DNA from: an uncultured Eubacteriales bacterium
GTDB lineage: Bacteria; Bacillota; Clostridia; Oscillospirales; Acutalibacteraceae
Direction: 5' to 3'
DNA length: 64,000 nt
Assembly: GCA_900315875.1 (NCBI GenBank)
Contig: ONAX01000003.1
Coordinates: 1-64,000, forward strand
A program made the position numbers and the translations under genes. Shown piece by piece: positions 46,149 through 55,313 of this stretch. A model generated the notes under the pieces. That model had not been told where the DNA came from. It was given only the letters and a program-made list of their open reading frames with translations, and ran no database searches. Position 1 is the first letter of the stretch; the number at the start of each line of letters is the position of its first letter.

Positions 46149-46811
46149 ATGGCAGAAACAGTCAGTAAATATGTGCAGTGCCCGAAATGTGAGCAGCAGT
46201 CTATGACAGAGATACTAATAAGCGGAAATACCGTGCAGGATAAGCACCTGCGTGAATTGATCTTCGACGAAAAGGTCTTTCGGTGGAAATGCAAGAAATG
46301 CGGCTTTAGCTCACGTTATCAGCATCCGCTGCTGTACAGCGATATCGAACGTGGCTTCATGGTGTACTATATCCCGAATGTGGAGCGCATGCGCGTTGCG
46401 GATGATAAGCTGGACGGGGAGTTCTCTGAGCTTGTAAACATCAAAAAACGCATAGTCCCGGATATAAACGCGATGAAGGAAAAAATAGTCATTTTTGAAA
46501 ACGGTCTCAACGACTATGCAATGGAGCTTACAAAGCTTGCCGTTGCGGATGTCGTTTCCAAGGAGACGCAGCACAATGTCTACGCCGGATATTTCACAGA
46601 AATGAGCGAGGAAAAAAACAGCGTGACCTTCCAGTTTTTTGTCGGCGGCGAGCGTCGTTCATATATTCAGACAACAAGACTTGAGGTTTACCGTCGCTCT
46701 ATGGATATCGTGCGCCGCTATTTCCCGAAGGAGGATAAACAGGGCGGTTTCCTGAATGTCGGCAGCGAATGGGCAAAGAAGGCGCTGGAAGAATATAAGA
46801 ACAAGAGATAG
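46149..46811 (+). CDS. CpXC domain protein
   Basis: 220-aa protein with an N-terminal zinc-ribbon-like domain: CPKC at 10-13 and CKKC at 49-52, the latter in FRWKCKKCGFSSRYQHPLLYSD, typical of the CpXC family. The C-terminal half is mixed and unrecognised. Function of the family is unknown. GAGGTGAAAAA is the ribosome site. Confidence 0.8.
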   Translation: MAETVSKYVQCPKCEQQSMTEILISGNTVQDKHLRELIFDEKVFRWKCKKCGFSSRYQHPLLYSDIERGFMVYYIPNVERMRVADDKLDGEFSELVNIKKRIVPDINAMKEKIVIFENGLNDYAMELTKLAVADVVSKETQHNVYAGYFTEMSEEKNSVTFQFFVGGERRSYIQTTRLEVYRRSMDIVRRYFPKEDKQGGFLNVGSEWAKKALEEYKNKR

Positions 46812-46867
46812 TACCGATAAGCCTGCTTGCTGAAGGTCTGTTTTTATTGCTGAAATGAGGTGCTGTT

Positions 46868-47075
46868 ATGGCTTTTTCGGGCACACCGCCGTGGAAGGAT
46901 CTGGGCTATACCGAAATGGAATGGAAGGCTCTGCCTCAAACACAAAAGCGCAAGGAAAGAATAAAGCTTTTTCAGGTACGCTGCTTTTGTTATTGTGTCT
47001 ATTGTGGCATCATTTCTCATTATCGGTATTATTGCTTTTCTGAATTATCTGCAGCATCTGACACTGGGATACTGA
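46868..47075 (+). pseudogene. Frameshifted small membrane protein gene
   Basis: The ATG at 46868, after GAGGTGCTGTT, begins MAFSGTPPWKDLGYTEMEWK and continues to KLF. At the T-run 46968-46972 the frame breaks. Deleting one T gives RYAAFVIVSIVASFLIIGII and then FLNYLQHLTLGY, a membrane helix with a short tail and a stop at 47073-47075, 68 aa in all. In the actual sequence the helix lies in the +1 frame. A true mutation, slippage control or a homopolymer sequencing error are all possible. Confidence 0.6.
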
Positions 47076-47143
47076 GCTATGTTAATTTTTTTTAAAAAAT
47101 CGTAAAAAAATTGCAAAAAACCATAGAAATTGACAATGGTTTA

Positions 47144-47152
47144 TGATATAAT
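47144..47152 (+). promoter_or_regulatory. Extended -10 promoter for ppdK
   Basis: TGATATAAT forms an extended -10 element. A TTGACA at 47130 is too close (11 bases) to be its -35. Confidence 0.4.
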
Positions 47153-47235
47153 AGGTTAAAGCGGCCGATAATCTGCAGCAGTCATTTTGCAGAACGCTTC
47201 GGTCGATTAATAAAAATCCGGGAGGTAATATTCCA

Positions 47236-49863
47236 ATGGCTAAGAAATGGGTCTATTTGTTCACAGAGGGTAACGCTAATATGCGTGAGCTCCTCGGCGG
47301 TAAGGGCGCTAACCTTGCTGAAATGACCACAATCGGTCTTCCTGTTCCGCAGGGCTTTACTATTACAACAGAGGCTTGTACTCAGTATTATGAGGACGGC
47401 AGAAAAATCAACGATGAAATCCAGGCACAGATCATGGAGTACATCGATAAGATGGAAGAGATCACCGGCAAAAAGTTCGGCGATAAGGAAAATCCGCTTC
47501 TCGTTTCCGTTCGTTCGGGCGCAAGAGCTTCCATGCCCGGCATGATGGATACAATCCTTAACCTCGGTCTTAACGAGGAAGTTGTTGAGGTTCTCGCTGA
47601 GAAATCCGGCAACCCGCGTTGGGCTTATGACTGCTACAGAAGATTCATCCAGATGTTCTCCGACGTTGTTATGGAGGTTGGTAAGAAGTACTTCGAGCAG
47701 CTCATCGACAAGATGAAGGAAGAGAAGGGCGTTACTCAGGATATCGAGCTTGACGCTGACGATCTGAAGAAGCTGGCTGAGCAGTTCAAGGCTGAGTATA
47801 AGGCTAAGATCGGCGAGGACTTCCCGTCTGATCCGAAGGTTCAGCTCATGGAAGCAGTTAAGGCTGTATTCCGTTCATGGGACAACCCGAGAGCAAATGT
47901 TTACCGTCGTGACAACGATATCCCGTATTCATGGGGTACTGCCGTTAACGTACAGTCAATGGCATTCGGTAACATGGGTGACGACTGCGGTACCGGCGTT
48001 GCCTTCACACGTGACCCGGCTACAGGCGCTAAGGGTCTGTTCGGTGAGTTCCTTACAAACGCACAGGGCGAAGACGTTGTTGCAGGCGTTCGTACCCCGA
48101 TGCACATCCAGGAGATGGCAGACAAGTTCCCGGAGGCATTCGCTCAGTTCACTGAGGTTTGCAAGACTCTGGAGGATCACTATAGAGATATGCAGGACAT
48201 GGAGTTTACCGTTGAACACGGCAAGCTGTACATGCTCCAGACCAGAAACGGTAAGAGAACTGCACAGGCTGCTCTCAAGATCGCTTGTGACCTCGTTGAC
48301 GAGGGCATGAGAACAGAGAAGGAAGCTGTTGCAATGATCGATCCGAGAAATCTCGACACACTGCTTCACCCGCAGTTCGACGCTGCTGCTGTTAAGGCTG
48401 CAACTCCGATCGGCAAGGGTCTCGGTGCTGCTCCTGGTGCTGCTTGCGGCCAGGTAGTATTCACTGCTGAGGACGCTAAGGCTTGGGCAGACGCTGGCAA
48501 GAAGGTTGTTCTGGTTCGTCTCGAGACCTCACCTGAGGATATCGAAGGCATGAAGGCTGCTCAGGGTATCCTGACAGTTCGCGGCGGTATGACCTCTCAC
48601 GCAGCAGTTGTTGCTCGTGGTATGGGTTCCTGCTGCGTATCCGGCTGCTCCGCTATCGTAATGGACGAGGAGAACAAGAAGTTCACACTCGGCGGCAAGG
48701 AGTACAAAGAGGGCGACGTAATCTCCTTCGACGGTACTACCGGTAACATCTACGACGGCGCTATCCCGACAGTTGACGCTAAGATTGCAGGCGAATTCGG
48801 CAGAATCATGGCTTGGGCTGACAAGTACAGAAGACTCAAGGTAAGAACAAATGCTGATACACCTGCTGACGCTAAGAAGGCTCGTGAGCTGGGCGCAGAA
48901 GGCATCGGTCTCTGCCGTACAGAGCACATGTTCTTCGAGGGCGACAGAATTGACGCATTCAGAGAGATGATCTGCTCCGATACAGTTGAGGAGAGAGAAG
49001 CTGCTCTGGCTAAGATTCTCCCCGTACAGCAGGGCGACTTCGAGGCTCTCTACGAGGCACTCGAGGGCAACCCCGTAACAATCAGATTCCTCGATCCGCC
49101 GCTTCACGAGTTCGTTCCCACCGAGGAAGAGGACATCAAGAAGCTGGCTGACGCTCAGGGCAAGACAGTTGAGAAGATCAAGGCTATCATTGATTCTCTG
49201 CATGAGTTCAACCCGATGATGGGTCATCGTGGCTGCCGTCTGGCTGTTACATATCCTGAAATCGCAAAGATGCAGACTTCCGCTGTAATCCGTGCTGCTA
49301 TCAACGTTCAGAAGAAGCATCCGGATTGGAAGGTTGAGCCTGAGATCATGATCCCGCTCGTAGGCGACATCAAGGAGCTCAAGTATGTCAAGAAGGTAGT
49401 AGTTGAGACAGCTGACGCTGAAATCGCTGCTGCTGGCGCTGACCTCAAGTATGAAGTTGGTACAATGATCGAGATCCCGAGAGCTGCTCTTACAGCTGAC
49501 GATATCGCTAAGGAAGCTGAGTTCTTCTGCTTCGGTACCAATGACCTTACCCAGATGACCTTCGGCTTCAGCCGTGACGATGCTGGTAAGTTCCTTGAGG
49601 CTTACTATGACGCTAAGATCTTCGAGAACGATCCGTTCGCAAAGCTCGACCAGACAGGCGTTGGCAAGCTGATGGAAATGGCTATCAAGCTCGGCAAGGG
49701 CGTTCGTCCCGAACTCCACTGCGGTATCTGCGGCGAGCACGGCGGCGACCCGTCTTCCGTAGAGTTCTGCCATAAGATTGGTCTTGACTATGTATCCTGC
49801 TCACCGTTCAGAGTTCCGATCGCTCGTCTGGCTGCTGCTCAGGCTGCAATCAACGAGGGCTGA
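47236..49863 (+). CDS. ppdK: Pyruvate, phosphate dikinase
   Basis: Interconverts pyruvate + ATP + Pi and PEP + AMP + PPi; common in Ruminococcus-type glycolysis in place of, or beside, pyruvate kinase. The 875-aa protein has the N-terminal ATP-grasp domain (LLGGKGANLAEM, SVRSGARASMPGMMDTILNLG), the phosphohistidine domain with H455 in GGMTSHAAVVARGMG, and the C-terminal TIM barrel with C829 in LHCGICGEHGGDP, equivalent to the catalytic Cys of the Clostridium symbiosum enzyme. Codon use is strongly biased, as for a highly expressed gene. GGGAGG upstream; terminator downstream. Confidence 0.98.
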   Translation: MAKKWVYLFTEGNANMRELLGGKGANLAEMTTIGLPVPQGFTITTEACTQYYEDGRKINDEIQAQIMEYIDKMEEITGKKFGDKENPLLVSVRSGARASMPGMMDTILNLGLNEEVVEVLAEKSGNPRWAYDCYRRFIQMFSDVVMEVGKKYFEQLIDKMKEEKGVTQDIELDADDLKKLAEQFKAEYKAKIGEDFPSDPKVQLMEAVKAVFRSWDNPRANVYRRDNDIPYSWGTAVNVQSMAFGNMGDDCGTGVAFTRDPATGAKGLFGEFLTNAQGEDVVAGVRTPMHIQEMADKFPEAFAQFTEVCKTLEDHYRDMQDMEFTVEHGKLYMLQTRNGKRTAQAALKIACDLVDEGMRTEKEAVAMIDPRNLDTLLHPQFDAAAVKAATPIGKGLGAAPGAACGQVVFTAEDAKAWADAGKKVVLVRLETSPEDIEGMKAAQGILTVRGGMTSHAAVVARGMGSCCVSGCSAIVMDEENKKFTLGGKEYKEGDVISFDGTTGNIYDGAIPTVDAKIAGEFGRIMAWADKYRRLKVRTNADTPADAKKARELGAEGIGLCRTEHMFFEGDRIDAFREMICSDTVEEREAALAKILPVQQGDFEALYEALEGNPVTIRFLDPPLHEFVPTEEEDIKKLADAQGKTVEKIKAIIDSLHEFNPMMGHRGCRLAVTYPEIAKMQTSAVIRAAINVQKKHPDWKVEPEIMIPLVGDIKELKYVKKVVVETADAEIAAAGADLKYEVGTMIEIPRAALTADDIAKEAEFFCFGTNDLTQMTFGFSRDDAGKFLEAYYDAKIFENDPFAKLDQTGVGKLMEMAIKLGKGVRPELHCGICGEHGGDPSSVEFCHKIGLDYVSCSPFRVPIARLAAAQAAINEG

Positions 49864-49898
49864 TTACCTGATATAGTGAACAAATAGCAAAAAATCAT

Positions 49899-49933
49899 CC
49901 CGGAACCGGCTGATGTCGGCTCCGGGTTTTTTT
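49899..49933 (+). terminator. Intrinsic terminator of ppdK
   Basis: CCCGGA (49899-49904) pairs with TCCGGG (49921-49926), with an inner CCG/CGG stem, followed by TTTTTTT. Confidence 0.88.
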
Positions 49934-49954
49934 ATGAATTTTTTATTTTTTTAG

Positions 49955-49984
49955 TGAACCTTTTGCAGCCGTGGATTATCTAAT
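49955..49984 (+). promoter_or_regulatory. Putative ECF-type (autoregulated) promoter
   Basis: TGAACCTTTT at 49955-49964 resembles the ECF -35 class TGAAACNTTT; a -10-like ATCTAAT follows at 49978-49984 after 13 bases. It lies directly before the membrane protein/ECF sigma pair, suggesting self-control. Confidence 0.45.
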
Positions 49985-50016
49985 TAGTAAAAGAAATAAT
50001 AAAGGAGTGATCCGAT

Positions 50017-51345
50017 ATGAAAAAAGAGGATCTGAAAACAATGTACGGAACACCGGGCGAGAGCTTCCATCAGACTGTCGTGCAGACGCTTGACAGTCTT
50101 GAGGAGAAACCAAATGGACGCTCACACGGCAGCAAAAGGAAAAAGCTGATTGCAATTGTCGCTGTAGCTGCAGCACTCGGAATGCTGACTGTTACGGCTG
50201 CTGCGACGGGATTGTTCGGCTTGGTCGCGACCAGGACAGGAACCTACGGACTGAATATTAAGGTCTATGACGACGGCTCCAAAGGCAGTATTGCGCAGGG
50301 AATGAATATGAAATTCGGCTATATGCCCGAAGCATACACTAAGGGAAAGATTTATAATAGCTGGGCTGAATACCGCGCTGACGAAGAATATTTCAACGCA
50401 TATATACTGTATACTGACGATTATGAAACTGACTATACAAATGTTATTGAAACGTCAGAAACTGAATATGACGGACATAAGACACTGTACATAACATTCA
50501 AGGAAGCTGAAAACAGAGATACATTATTCTATGCATCACTCAAGTATTTTGACGAGTATAAATGCATGGTATGCTGCAACTGCTCCGATTATGACGAATT
50601 GGTGAAAATAACTGAAAATGTGACTGTTGAGCCTGCACCGGCTGATCAGAAGCCAGCGGACGTAAGGGATGACTCTGACGATGATATGGAGCCGGGTGCG
50701 CTGATAGATTATTCAAGAAATGGCACCGGATTCAGGGATGCGTTTTTGTCAAACAAGGTCAAGCAGGCAAAGATCGGAGAGGCCATCGAACTTAGCATTG
50801 CAGATTACGATTGCGAAGCAATGAAACTGACTGCGAAAGTGAAATCTGTTAAGGAACAGGACAACATTGACGGACTGGATAAAAAGGATTTCGTTAATCT
50901 GGGTCTGGAAACAACTTATGATTTGTTCTTCAACGGTGACGGTACGTTGGTAAAAGAAAAAACAGAAACATATTATGGGGGCGCTGATGAAAATAACCTC
51001 GGCACAGCAAAGGAAGTTACATATACGAGACATTTCAACATTATAGAAATGGAGCTTACTGCCGACGGTGATATTAATGATCTTCATAGGGTGTTCGGCA
51101 CGGATTCATTCATCTTCAAGGACAACTGCTACTTTGAATACATGGATTTCGATTCTGCCCGTTCAATGCTGATATACAGCACAAGCTCAAATAAAAAGCT
51201 GAGCCTGAAAAAGGGTGAAGTATTAACCTTAAAAATCGGTATTCTCTCGGAAAATGATACCGCGGAAAACACATATCTTTCTATCTCTGCAATAGATGCA
51301 CCGGAATGCAATTATCAGAATTACATGGTAAAAATCAAAGAGTGA
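50017..51345 (+). CDS. Putative anti-sigma/sensor membrane protein paired with ECF sigma factor
   Basis: 442-aa protein with a cytoplasmic N-terminus of about 45 residues ending in KRKK, one membrane segment (about 47-67) and a large outside region. That region falls into two parts: about 70-215, resembling DUF4367-like domains of anti-sigma factors (FGYMPEAYTKGKIYNSW), and about 240-440, unrecognised. It lies 10 bases before an ECF sigma gene, so it most likely binds and holds that sigma factor. The regulator-first order is unusual. GGAGTGATCC upstream. Confidence 0.65.
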   Translation: MKKEDLKTMYGTPGESFHQTVVQTLDSLEEKPNGRSHGSKRKKLIAIVAVAAALGMLTVTAAATGLFGLVATRTGTYGLNIKVYDDGSKGSIAQGMNMKFGYMPEAYTKGKIYNSWAEYRADEEYFNAYILYTDDYETDYTNVIETSETEYDGHKTLYITFKEAENRDTLFYASLKYFDEYKCMVCCNCSDYDELVKITENVTVEPAPADQKPADVRDDSDDDMEPGALIDYSRNGTGFRDAFLSNKVKQAKIGEAIELSIADYDCEAMKLTAKVKSVKEQDNIDGLDKKDFVNLGLETTYDLFFNGDGTLVKEKTETYYGGADENNLGTAKEVTYTRHFNIIEMELTADGDINDLHRVFGTDSFIFKDNCYFEYMDFDSARSMLIYSTSSNKKLSLKKGEVLTLKIGILSENDTAENTYLSISAIDAPECNYQNYMVKIKE

Positions 51346-51355
51346 GGTGTAAGGC

Positions 51356-51844
51356 ATGACCAAGGAAACTTTTACAGACCTTGTCCTCAAAAGTGAACAG
51401 ACACTCTACAGCATATCAATGTCAATGTTGAAAAACCCTGCAGACTGTGAGGATGCCGTTCAGATGGCTATCCTCACTGCCTATGAAAAGCTTGACACGT
51501 TAAGGCATGAAAAGTATTTCAGAACATGGCTGGTACGTATCCTGATAAATGTCTGCAACAAATCTCTGAATGACCGGAAAAAGATAATTAATATCGAAGA
51601 ATACAGTAATTCAGCGGAGCCGTCTGTACCATCAGGCGAAAAAATCGTTGAGGTACGTATGGCGCTGGAAGCTTTGCCGGTGAAGATAAGGCAGACTATG
51701 GTGCTGTTTTACATTGAAGAATTCACTATTACCGAAATCAAGGAAATACTCAGAATTCCCGAGGGAACTGTAAAAAGCAGACTGTCAAAGGGACGTCAGC
51801 TTATGAGGGAAAAGCTGGATGACTATCCGGCTTGTCTGAATTGA
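51356..51844 (+). CDS. ECF RNA polymerase sigma factor
   Basis: 162-aa sigma-70 family protein with only regions 2 and 4. Region 2: NPADCEDAVQMAILTAYEKLDTLRHEKYFRTWLVRILINVC. Region 4: LPVKIRQTMVLFYIEEFTITEIKEILRIPEGTVKSRLSKGRQ with the helix-turn-helix. It is probably co-transcribed and controlled by the preceding membrane protein, and may read the promoter at 49955. Confidence 0.92.
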   Translation: MTKETFTDLVLKSEQTLYSISMSMLKNPADCEDAVQMAILTAYEKLDTLRHEKYFRTWLVRILINVCNKSLNDRKKIINIEEYSNSAEPSVPSGEKIVEVRMALEALPVKIRQTMVLFYIEEFTITEIKEILRIPEGTVKSRLSKGRQLMREKLDDYPACLN

Positions 51845-51882
51845 GCGTACACTGCATACTCACTGCCGAAAGACGGAACAAA

Positions 51883-51918
51883 AAAGGCTGTTGCACCATA
51901 ATCAGTGCAACAGCCTTT
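51883..51918. terminator. Bidirectional terminator
   Basis: AAAGGCTGTTGCAC pairs perfectly with GTGCAACAGCCTTT (14 pairs) around an 8-base loop. An A-run lies on the left (T-run for the minus strand); ATTATTTTTCTTTTTT lies to the right. It serves the sigma gene (+) and the Cys-rich protein gene (-). Confidence 0.9.
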
Positions 51919-51920
51919 GA

Positions 51921-52130
51921 TTATTTTTCTTTTTTATGGTCACTGTCGGAGCATGCATGGCAGCCCGAACAGCTGCCGCATCCGCTGCAGCCTTCACATC
52001 CTGAGCAGCCGCATATGCTTTTGCCCTTTTTCTTCTTTTTTATCAGATAAACAATGTCAAATATCAGAATTGCGGCAATTATCGCGGAAATAATTATCGT
52101 AGCCGCATTCGATGCAATAAAATCGAGCAT
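51921..52130 (-). CDS. FeoB-associated Cys-rich membrane protein-like
   Basis: 69-aa protein: one membrane segment (about 9-31), a Lys-rich stretch, then a CX2C-rich tail (CGCSGCEGCSGCGSCSGCHAC). The pattern matches the small Cys-rich proteins often found with the iron transporter FeoB, but no feoB lies in the window. Metal binding is likely. AGGAGAGTGACC precedes the ATG. Confidence 0.75.
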   Translation of the reverse strand: MLDFIASNAATIIISAIIAAILIFDIVYLIKKKKKGKSICGCSGCEGCSGCGSCSGCHACSDSDHKKEK

Positions 52131-52196
52131 TGTTGGTCACTCTCCTTATTGTGGTGCAGCTGAAAGCTTGTATTTATTATGTTTATGATAACTTGG

Positions 52197-52520
52197 TTAC
52201 TCAAACAGATCTTCGCTGAGTGTTCTGATAATCTTTTTCCGGGCTTCTGTTTCGCTGGTATCTTTTATAAATGAAATAGCATCGCCTGCGGATACGCCCT
52301 CATCCAGACACAGCGGCAGTGCCGTGTATATGCCGCCGCACTTAACGGTCATGTATTCTTCTGATATGGATACAACGGTGATATCTCCGCCGGGGATGGC
52401 ACGCATGCAGTCGCCCTCGCATACTTTTCCTAAAAGTGCTGCGGGTACAGAAAAGCTGCGGTCGTCTGAAAGCTCGCAGTGAGCTATGCCCTCATCAATG
52501 CTGTCAATAACAAATACCAC
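52197..52520 (-). CDS. DUF3006 protein
   Basis: 107-aa protein with the start VFVIDSIDEGIAHCELSDDRSFSVPAALL typical of DUF3006, a short beta-rich domain. It follows the MBL hydrolase gene by six bases; the two families are often adjacent or fused. Function unknown. Confidence 0.82.
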   Translation of the reverse strand: MVFVIDSIDEGIAHCELSDDRSFSVPAALLGKVCEGDCMRAIPGGDITVVSISEEYMTVKCGGIYTALPLCLDEGVSAGDAISFIKDTSETEARKKIIRTLSEDLFE

Positions 52521-52526
52521 GGATTG

Positions 52527-53444
52527 TCACTCCTTTTCCGTTTCTATGTAGTAATTTGTGCCGTCAGAGGATACAGTGATTGTGCCGCACTGATCCGTGC
52601 GCAGCAGAGTAGTTCCTGTCTTCTCCCAACGATCAACAGCCTTCTTGTGCGGATGACCGTAGTCGTTGCCTTTTCCGCATGAGATGATACCATAGGACGC
52701 TCCTACTGCTTCAACAAATTCTTTGCAGGAGGAATTGTAGCTGCCGTGATGTCCGACCTTGACAATATCCGCTCTGATATCAGCTTTGGATGAAAGAATA
52801 TCCTGTTCGCTTATTTCCTCCGCATCACCCATATAAAGGAAGCTGATATCATTGTAGCTTATCTTTATTACTGCGGAAGCATTGTTGAGATCCTCGTAGT
52901 TCTGCTTTACCGGGGCAATGATATCGACCTTGAAAACCGGATCGGTAGAATTGACGATATTTACTCCGGCTTTTGCGGTTTTGATCTTCAGTCCCTTGTC
53001 TTTGACAGCTTTGAGCAGCTTTTCATAGGTATATGTATCTGTTTCCGCCTTCGGCATGTAAACTGAGCCGACATCGAACTGGTTAATTACCCTGCGCATT
53101 CCGCCTATGTGGTCGGAGTGTGGGTGGGTGGCTACGACATAATCGATTCTGTCATATCCAAGATTCCTGATATAATTGGCAATGCTGTCCGCCATATCGG
53201 TAACGCCTGCATCTATCAACATAGTTGTGCCGTCCGGAAGCTCAATAAATGAGCAGTCGCCCTGACCGACATCAATATAGTGGCTGACAAGCTGAGCGAC
53301 GGGTTCAGGCTCGTTTTCGTCTATGCTCAGATCATAATTAAAAAATTCGTATAGCTGGTCGCACGAGCACAGCGTCAGCGCTGCAGCTGCGGCAAGCAGA
53401 AGACACAGTACTGCCGACGCCGATTTTTTTATAATTCCCTTCAT
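52527..53444 (-). CDS. Exported metallo-beta-lactamase-fold hydrolase (ComEC C-terminal-like)
   Basis: 305-aa protein with a signal sequence and a lipobox-like LCSC near residue 27, then an MBL domain related to the C-terminal part of ComEC/Rec2. Zinc ligands are ATHPHSDHIGGM, GHHGSYNSS and the MGDAEE loop. A nuclease or phosphodiesterase outside the membrane is likely. No ComEC membrane channel part is present, so it is a stand-alone version. GGAGGTTTAC upstream. Confidence 0.85.
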   Translation of the reverse strand: MKGIIKKSASAVLCLLLAAAAALTLCSCDQLYEFFNYDLSIDENEPEPVAQLVSHYIDVGQGDCSFIELPDGTTMLIDAGVTDMADSIANYIRNLGYDRIDYVVATHPHSDHIGGMRRVINQFDVGSVYMPKAETDTYTYEKLLKAVKDKGLKIKTAKAGVNIVNSTDPVFKVDIIAPVKQNYEDLNNASAVIKISYNDISFLYMGDAEEISEQDILSSKADIRADIVKVGHHGSYNSSCKEFVEAVGASYGIISCGKGNDYGHPHKKAVDRWEKTGTTLLRTDQCGTITVSSDGTNYYIETEKE

Positions 53445-53455
53445 GTAAACCTCCG

Positions 53456-54769
53456 TTATTGTGCCTTAAGACGTGAGGTATCGGCTGACGACAGTGACTT
53501 AACTGTGCAGCCGTCCTTTTCGAGCAGGCTGATAATACCGTTATCTCCGTAAAAATGACCGGATCCTACGACTACCATAACTGTTTTTCCGTCGTCGAGA
53601 TAGCCCTTGATCTTCTTTTCCATACCTGCATTCCTGTCGTCGAGCATCTTTTTGTTGTAATCCTCATAAAGCTTTTTAAGCTCATCTGCTTCGGCGTGTT
53701 CCTCTGCGGTCATATTGTCAGAATAATATTCGCTGTAATCCGTTTCTGCTCCGACATCCTCTGCGGTCAGAGTGCCGCTTTTCCATTTGCTGTACATTTC
53801 ATCCATGCTTTTGACCGCCTTATCAAAGGTGTCATCATTTGCGTATGTTTCAAACAGTGCTTCCTGCAGCCTGTCGTCAAAGCTTGTCAGAAGCTGCATC
53901 TGGAACTGGACAGATTCAAGCTCGAGTATCTGTTTTCCTTTTTTGGATGCTTCGGCCATTACGATGGATTCAACGCCGTAATCAGAGGACAGTCCGATCT
54001 CATCCGCAGAGCAGATTTCGAGGTACTGTGTCCACAACATAGGTTTATATCTGTCAGTCTGTGATGTGTATCGGCCGTATTTTTTCAGTATTTCCTTCGC
54101 ATTGTTATATGCCTTTTCCGACACATGGTCTGAAATCATGGTACCGTCGGTATAGAGGTATTTATCAATGTAGGAGGCGGTTTCCAAAAGGTCGAGCTTT
54201 GTTGTATCGCATTCGACTGCAAGTGCGCTGCATCTGCTGAAGGCCGCGTTATAATAGTCAGGCATGTAAAATATATCGGTATCACCGACATGTATGCTGC
54301 CCATCATATAAACAGTATTGCCGCCGGTTGTCGTAACCTCCCATACTGCGGGGGTAATGCGGTTTTCTTCACCCTCTGAGCTTTCAGGGGCAGACGGCAG
54401 GCTCTGTTCGTATACGCTTTTGTTGACAGTAACGATATAAATGTCCGTTACTATCTCGTCAGAAATTACGCTTATTTCCGTCTTGCCCTCCGAAACTCCG
54501 GTTACAGTGCCGGAGGAATTGACAGAGGCGATATTCGCGTCAGCGCTCGAGAATTTTCTCGGGTTATCGCCGGCAGGAATATCATAGCTTTCATTTTTTG
54601 AAAGTGTGATGTAATGTTTTTTGGCTTCGGGAACGCTGCTCTGCGCTGCCGATGAGATATCGGACGAAGCAGGCTCATGGCTTACATCCGTTGCGGGTGT
54701 ATTTGTACATCCGGAAAAAAGCAAAGCACAGGACAGCAGCGCTGCTGTGCCGATATATCTGATTTTCAT
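53456..54769 (-). CDS. TraB/GumN family lipoprotein with Ig-like (BIG2) domain
   Basis: 437-aa protein with a lipobox LLFSGC (Cys about 21), an Ser-rich linker, a bacterial Ig-like domain (about 55-120: FSSADANIASVNSSGTVTGVSEGKTEISV), and a TraB/GumN domain (about 145-430). The latter has the two conserved sites GSIHVGDTDIFYMP and VVVGSGHFYGDNGIISLL. TraB-type proteins include metal-dependent peptidases (Tiki). ATG 54769 is preferred to the in-frame GTG at 54778 because GGGTGAT lies upstream. Eleven bases before the MBL gene. Confidence 0.85.
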   Translation of the reverse strand: MKIRYIGTAALLSCALLFSGCTNTPATDVSHEPASSDISSAAQSSVPEAKKHYITLSKNESYDIPAGDNPRKFSSADANIASVNSSGTVTGVSEGKTEISVISDEIVTDIYIVTVNKSVYEQSLPSAPESSEGEENRITPAVWEVTTTGGNTVYMMGSIHVGDTDIFYMPDYYNAAFSRCSALAVECDTTKLDLLETASYIDKYLYTDGTMISDHVSEKAYNNAKEILKKYGRYTSQTDRYKPMLWTQYLEICSADEIGLSSDYGVESIVMAEASKKGKQILELESVQFQMQLLTSFDDRLQEALFETYANDDTFDKAVKSMDEMYSKWKSGTLTAEDVGAETDYSEYYSDNMTAEEHAEADELKKLYEDYNKKMLDDRNAGMEKKIKGYLDDGKTVMVVVGSGHFYGDNGIISLLEKDGCTVKSLSSADTSRLKAQ

Positions 54770-54908
54770 GCTTATCACCCGATAATAATATTAGTGCGGC
54801 GAAGCCGCTTTATATAACTATAACACGTTTGCCCACAAATAGTCAATTGCCGGCATCCGTTCAGCACAGCTTTTGCCGGGCTTATTATATGGTGCGCCTT
54901 TTTTCAGA

Positions 54909-55313
54909 CTATTCCTTGCCCGTATTTTCAAAGCAGATTTCGCTCCAGCAGCAGTCTGCACAGACCGCTGGCATCAGCGACGCGCTGATTATTCTTTCCC
55001 GGGCGCGGCTGATAAGCTCGCTCCAGTGCACCCGGTCGACAAAGGACAGCGAAAGCAGCTCCAGCGTCCGTCGGTCAATGGCAGAAACCTTTTCCTCGTC
55101 GGTGCAGACTGTCTGTTCTGCGTTCGGACACGCAGAACAGAAGCTGTCGCAGCCTGCGGCAAGTGTGACGACGGGGTCTTTCCTGTTCAGGACTTCAAGC
55201 AGCTCCTGCGTATTTTTTATAAATCCGGCATTATAGCCCTCGCCTCTGAAAAACTGCATGCACAGCGCATGCTGCGGTCGCACGCGAAGGTTGGCTTCGA
55301 TATTTTTCTGCAT
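54909..55313 (-). CDS. DUF1284 protein
   Basis: 134-aa cytoplasmic protein. The start NLRVRPQHALCMQFFRGEGYNAGFIKN matches the DUF1284 pattern (RPHH.LC..F..G.GY). Eight cysteines, several in close pairs (CDSFCSAC, CADCCWSEIC), suggest a metal or Fe-S site. Function unknown. Confidence 0.8.
   Translation of the reverse strand: MQKNIEANLRVRPQHALCMQFFRGEGYNAGFIKNTQELLEVLNRKDPVVTLAAGCDSFCSACPNAEQTVCTDEEKVSAIDRRTLELLSLSFVDRVHWSELISRARERIISASLMPAVCADCCWSEICFENTGKE

Noticed and set aside
47130..47152. TTGACA-TATAAT as a full sigma-A promoter of ppdK
   Set aside because: The spacer is only 11 bases, too short; the extended -10 element alone is reported.
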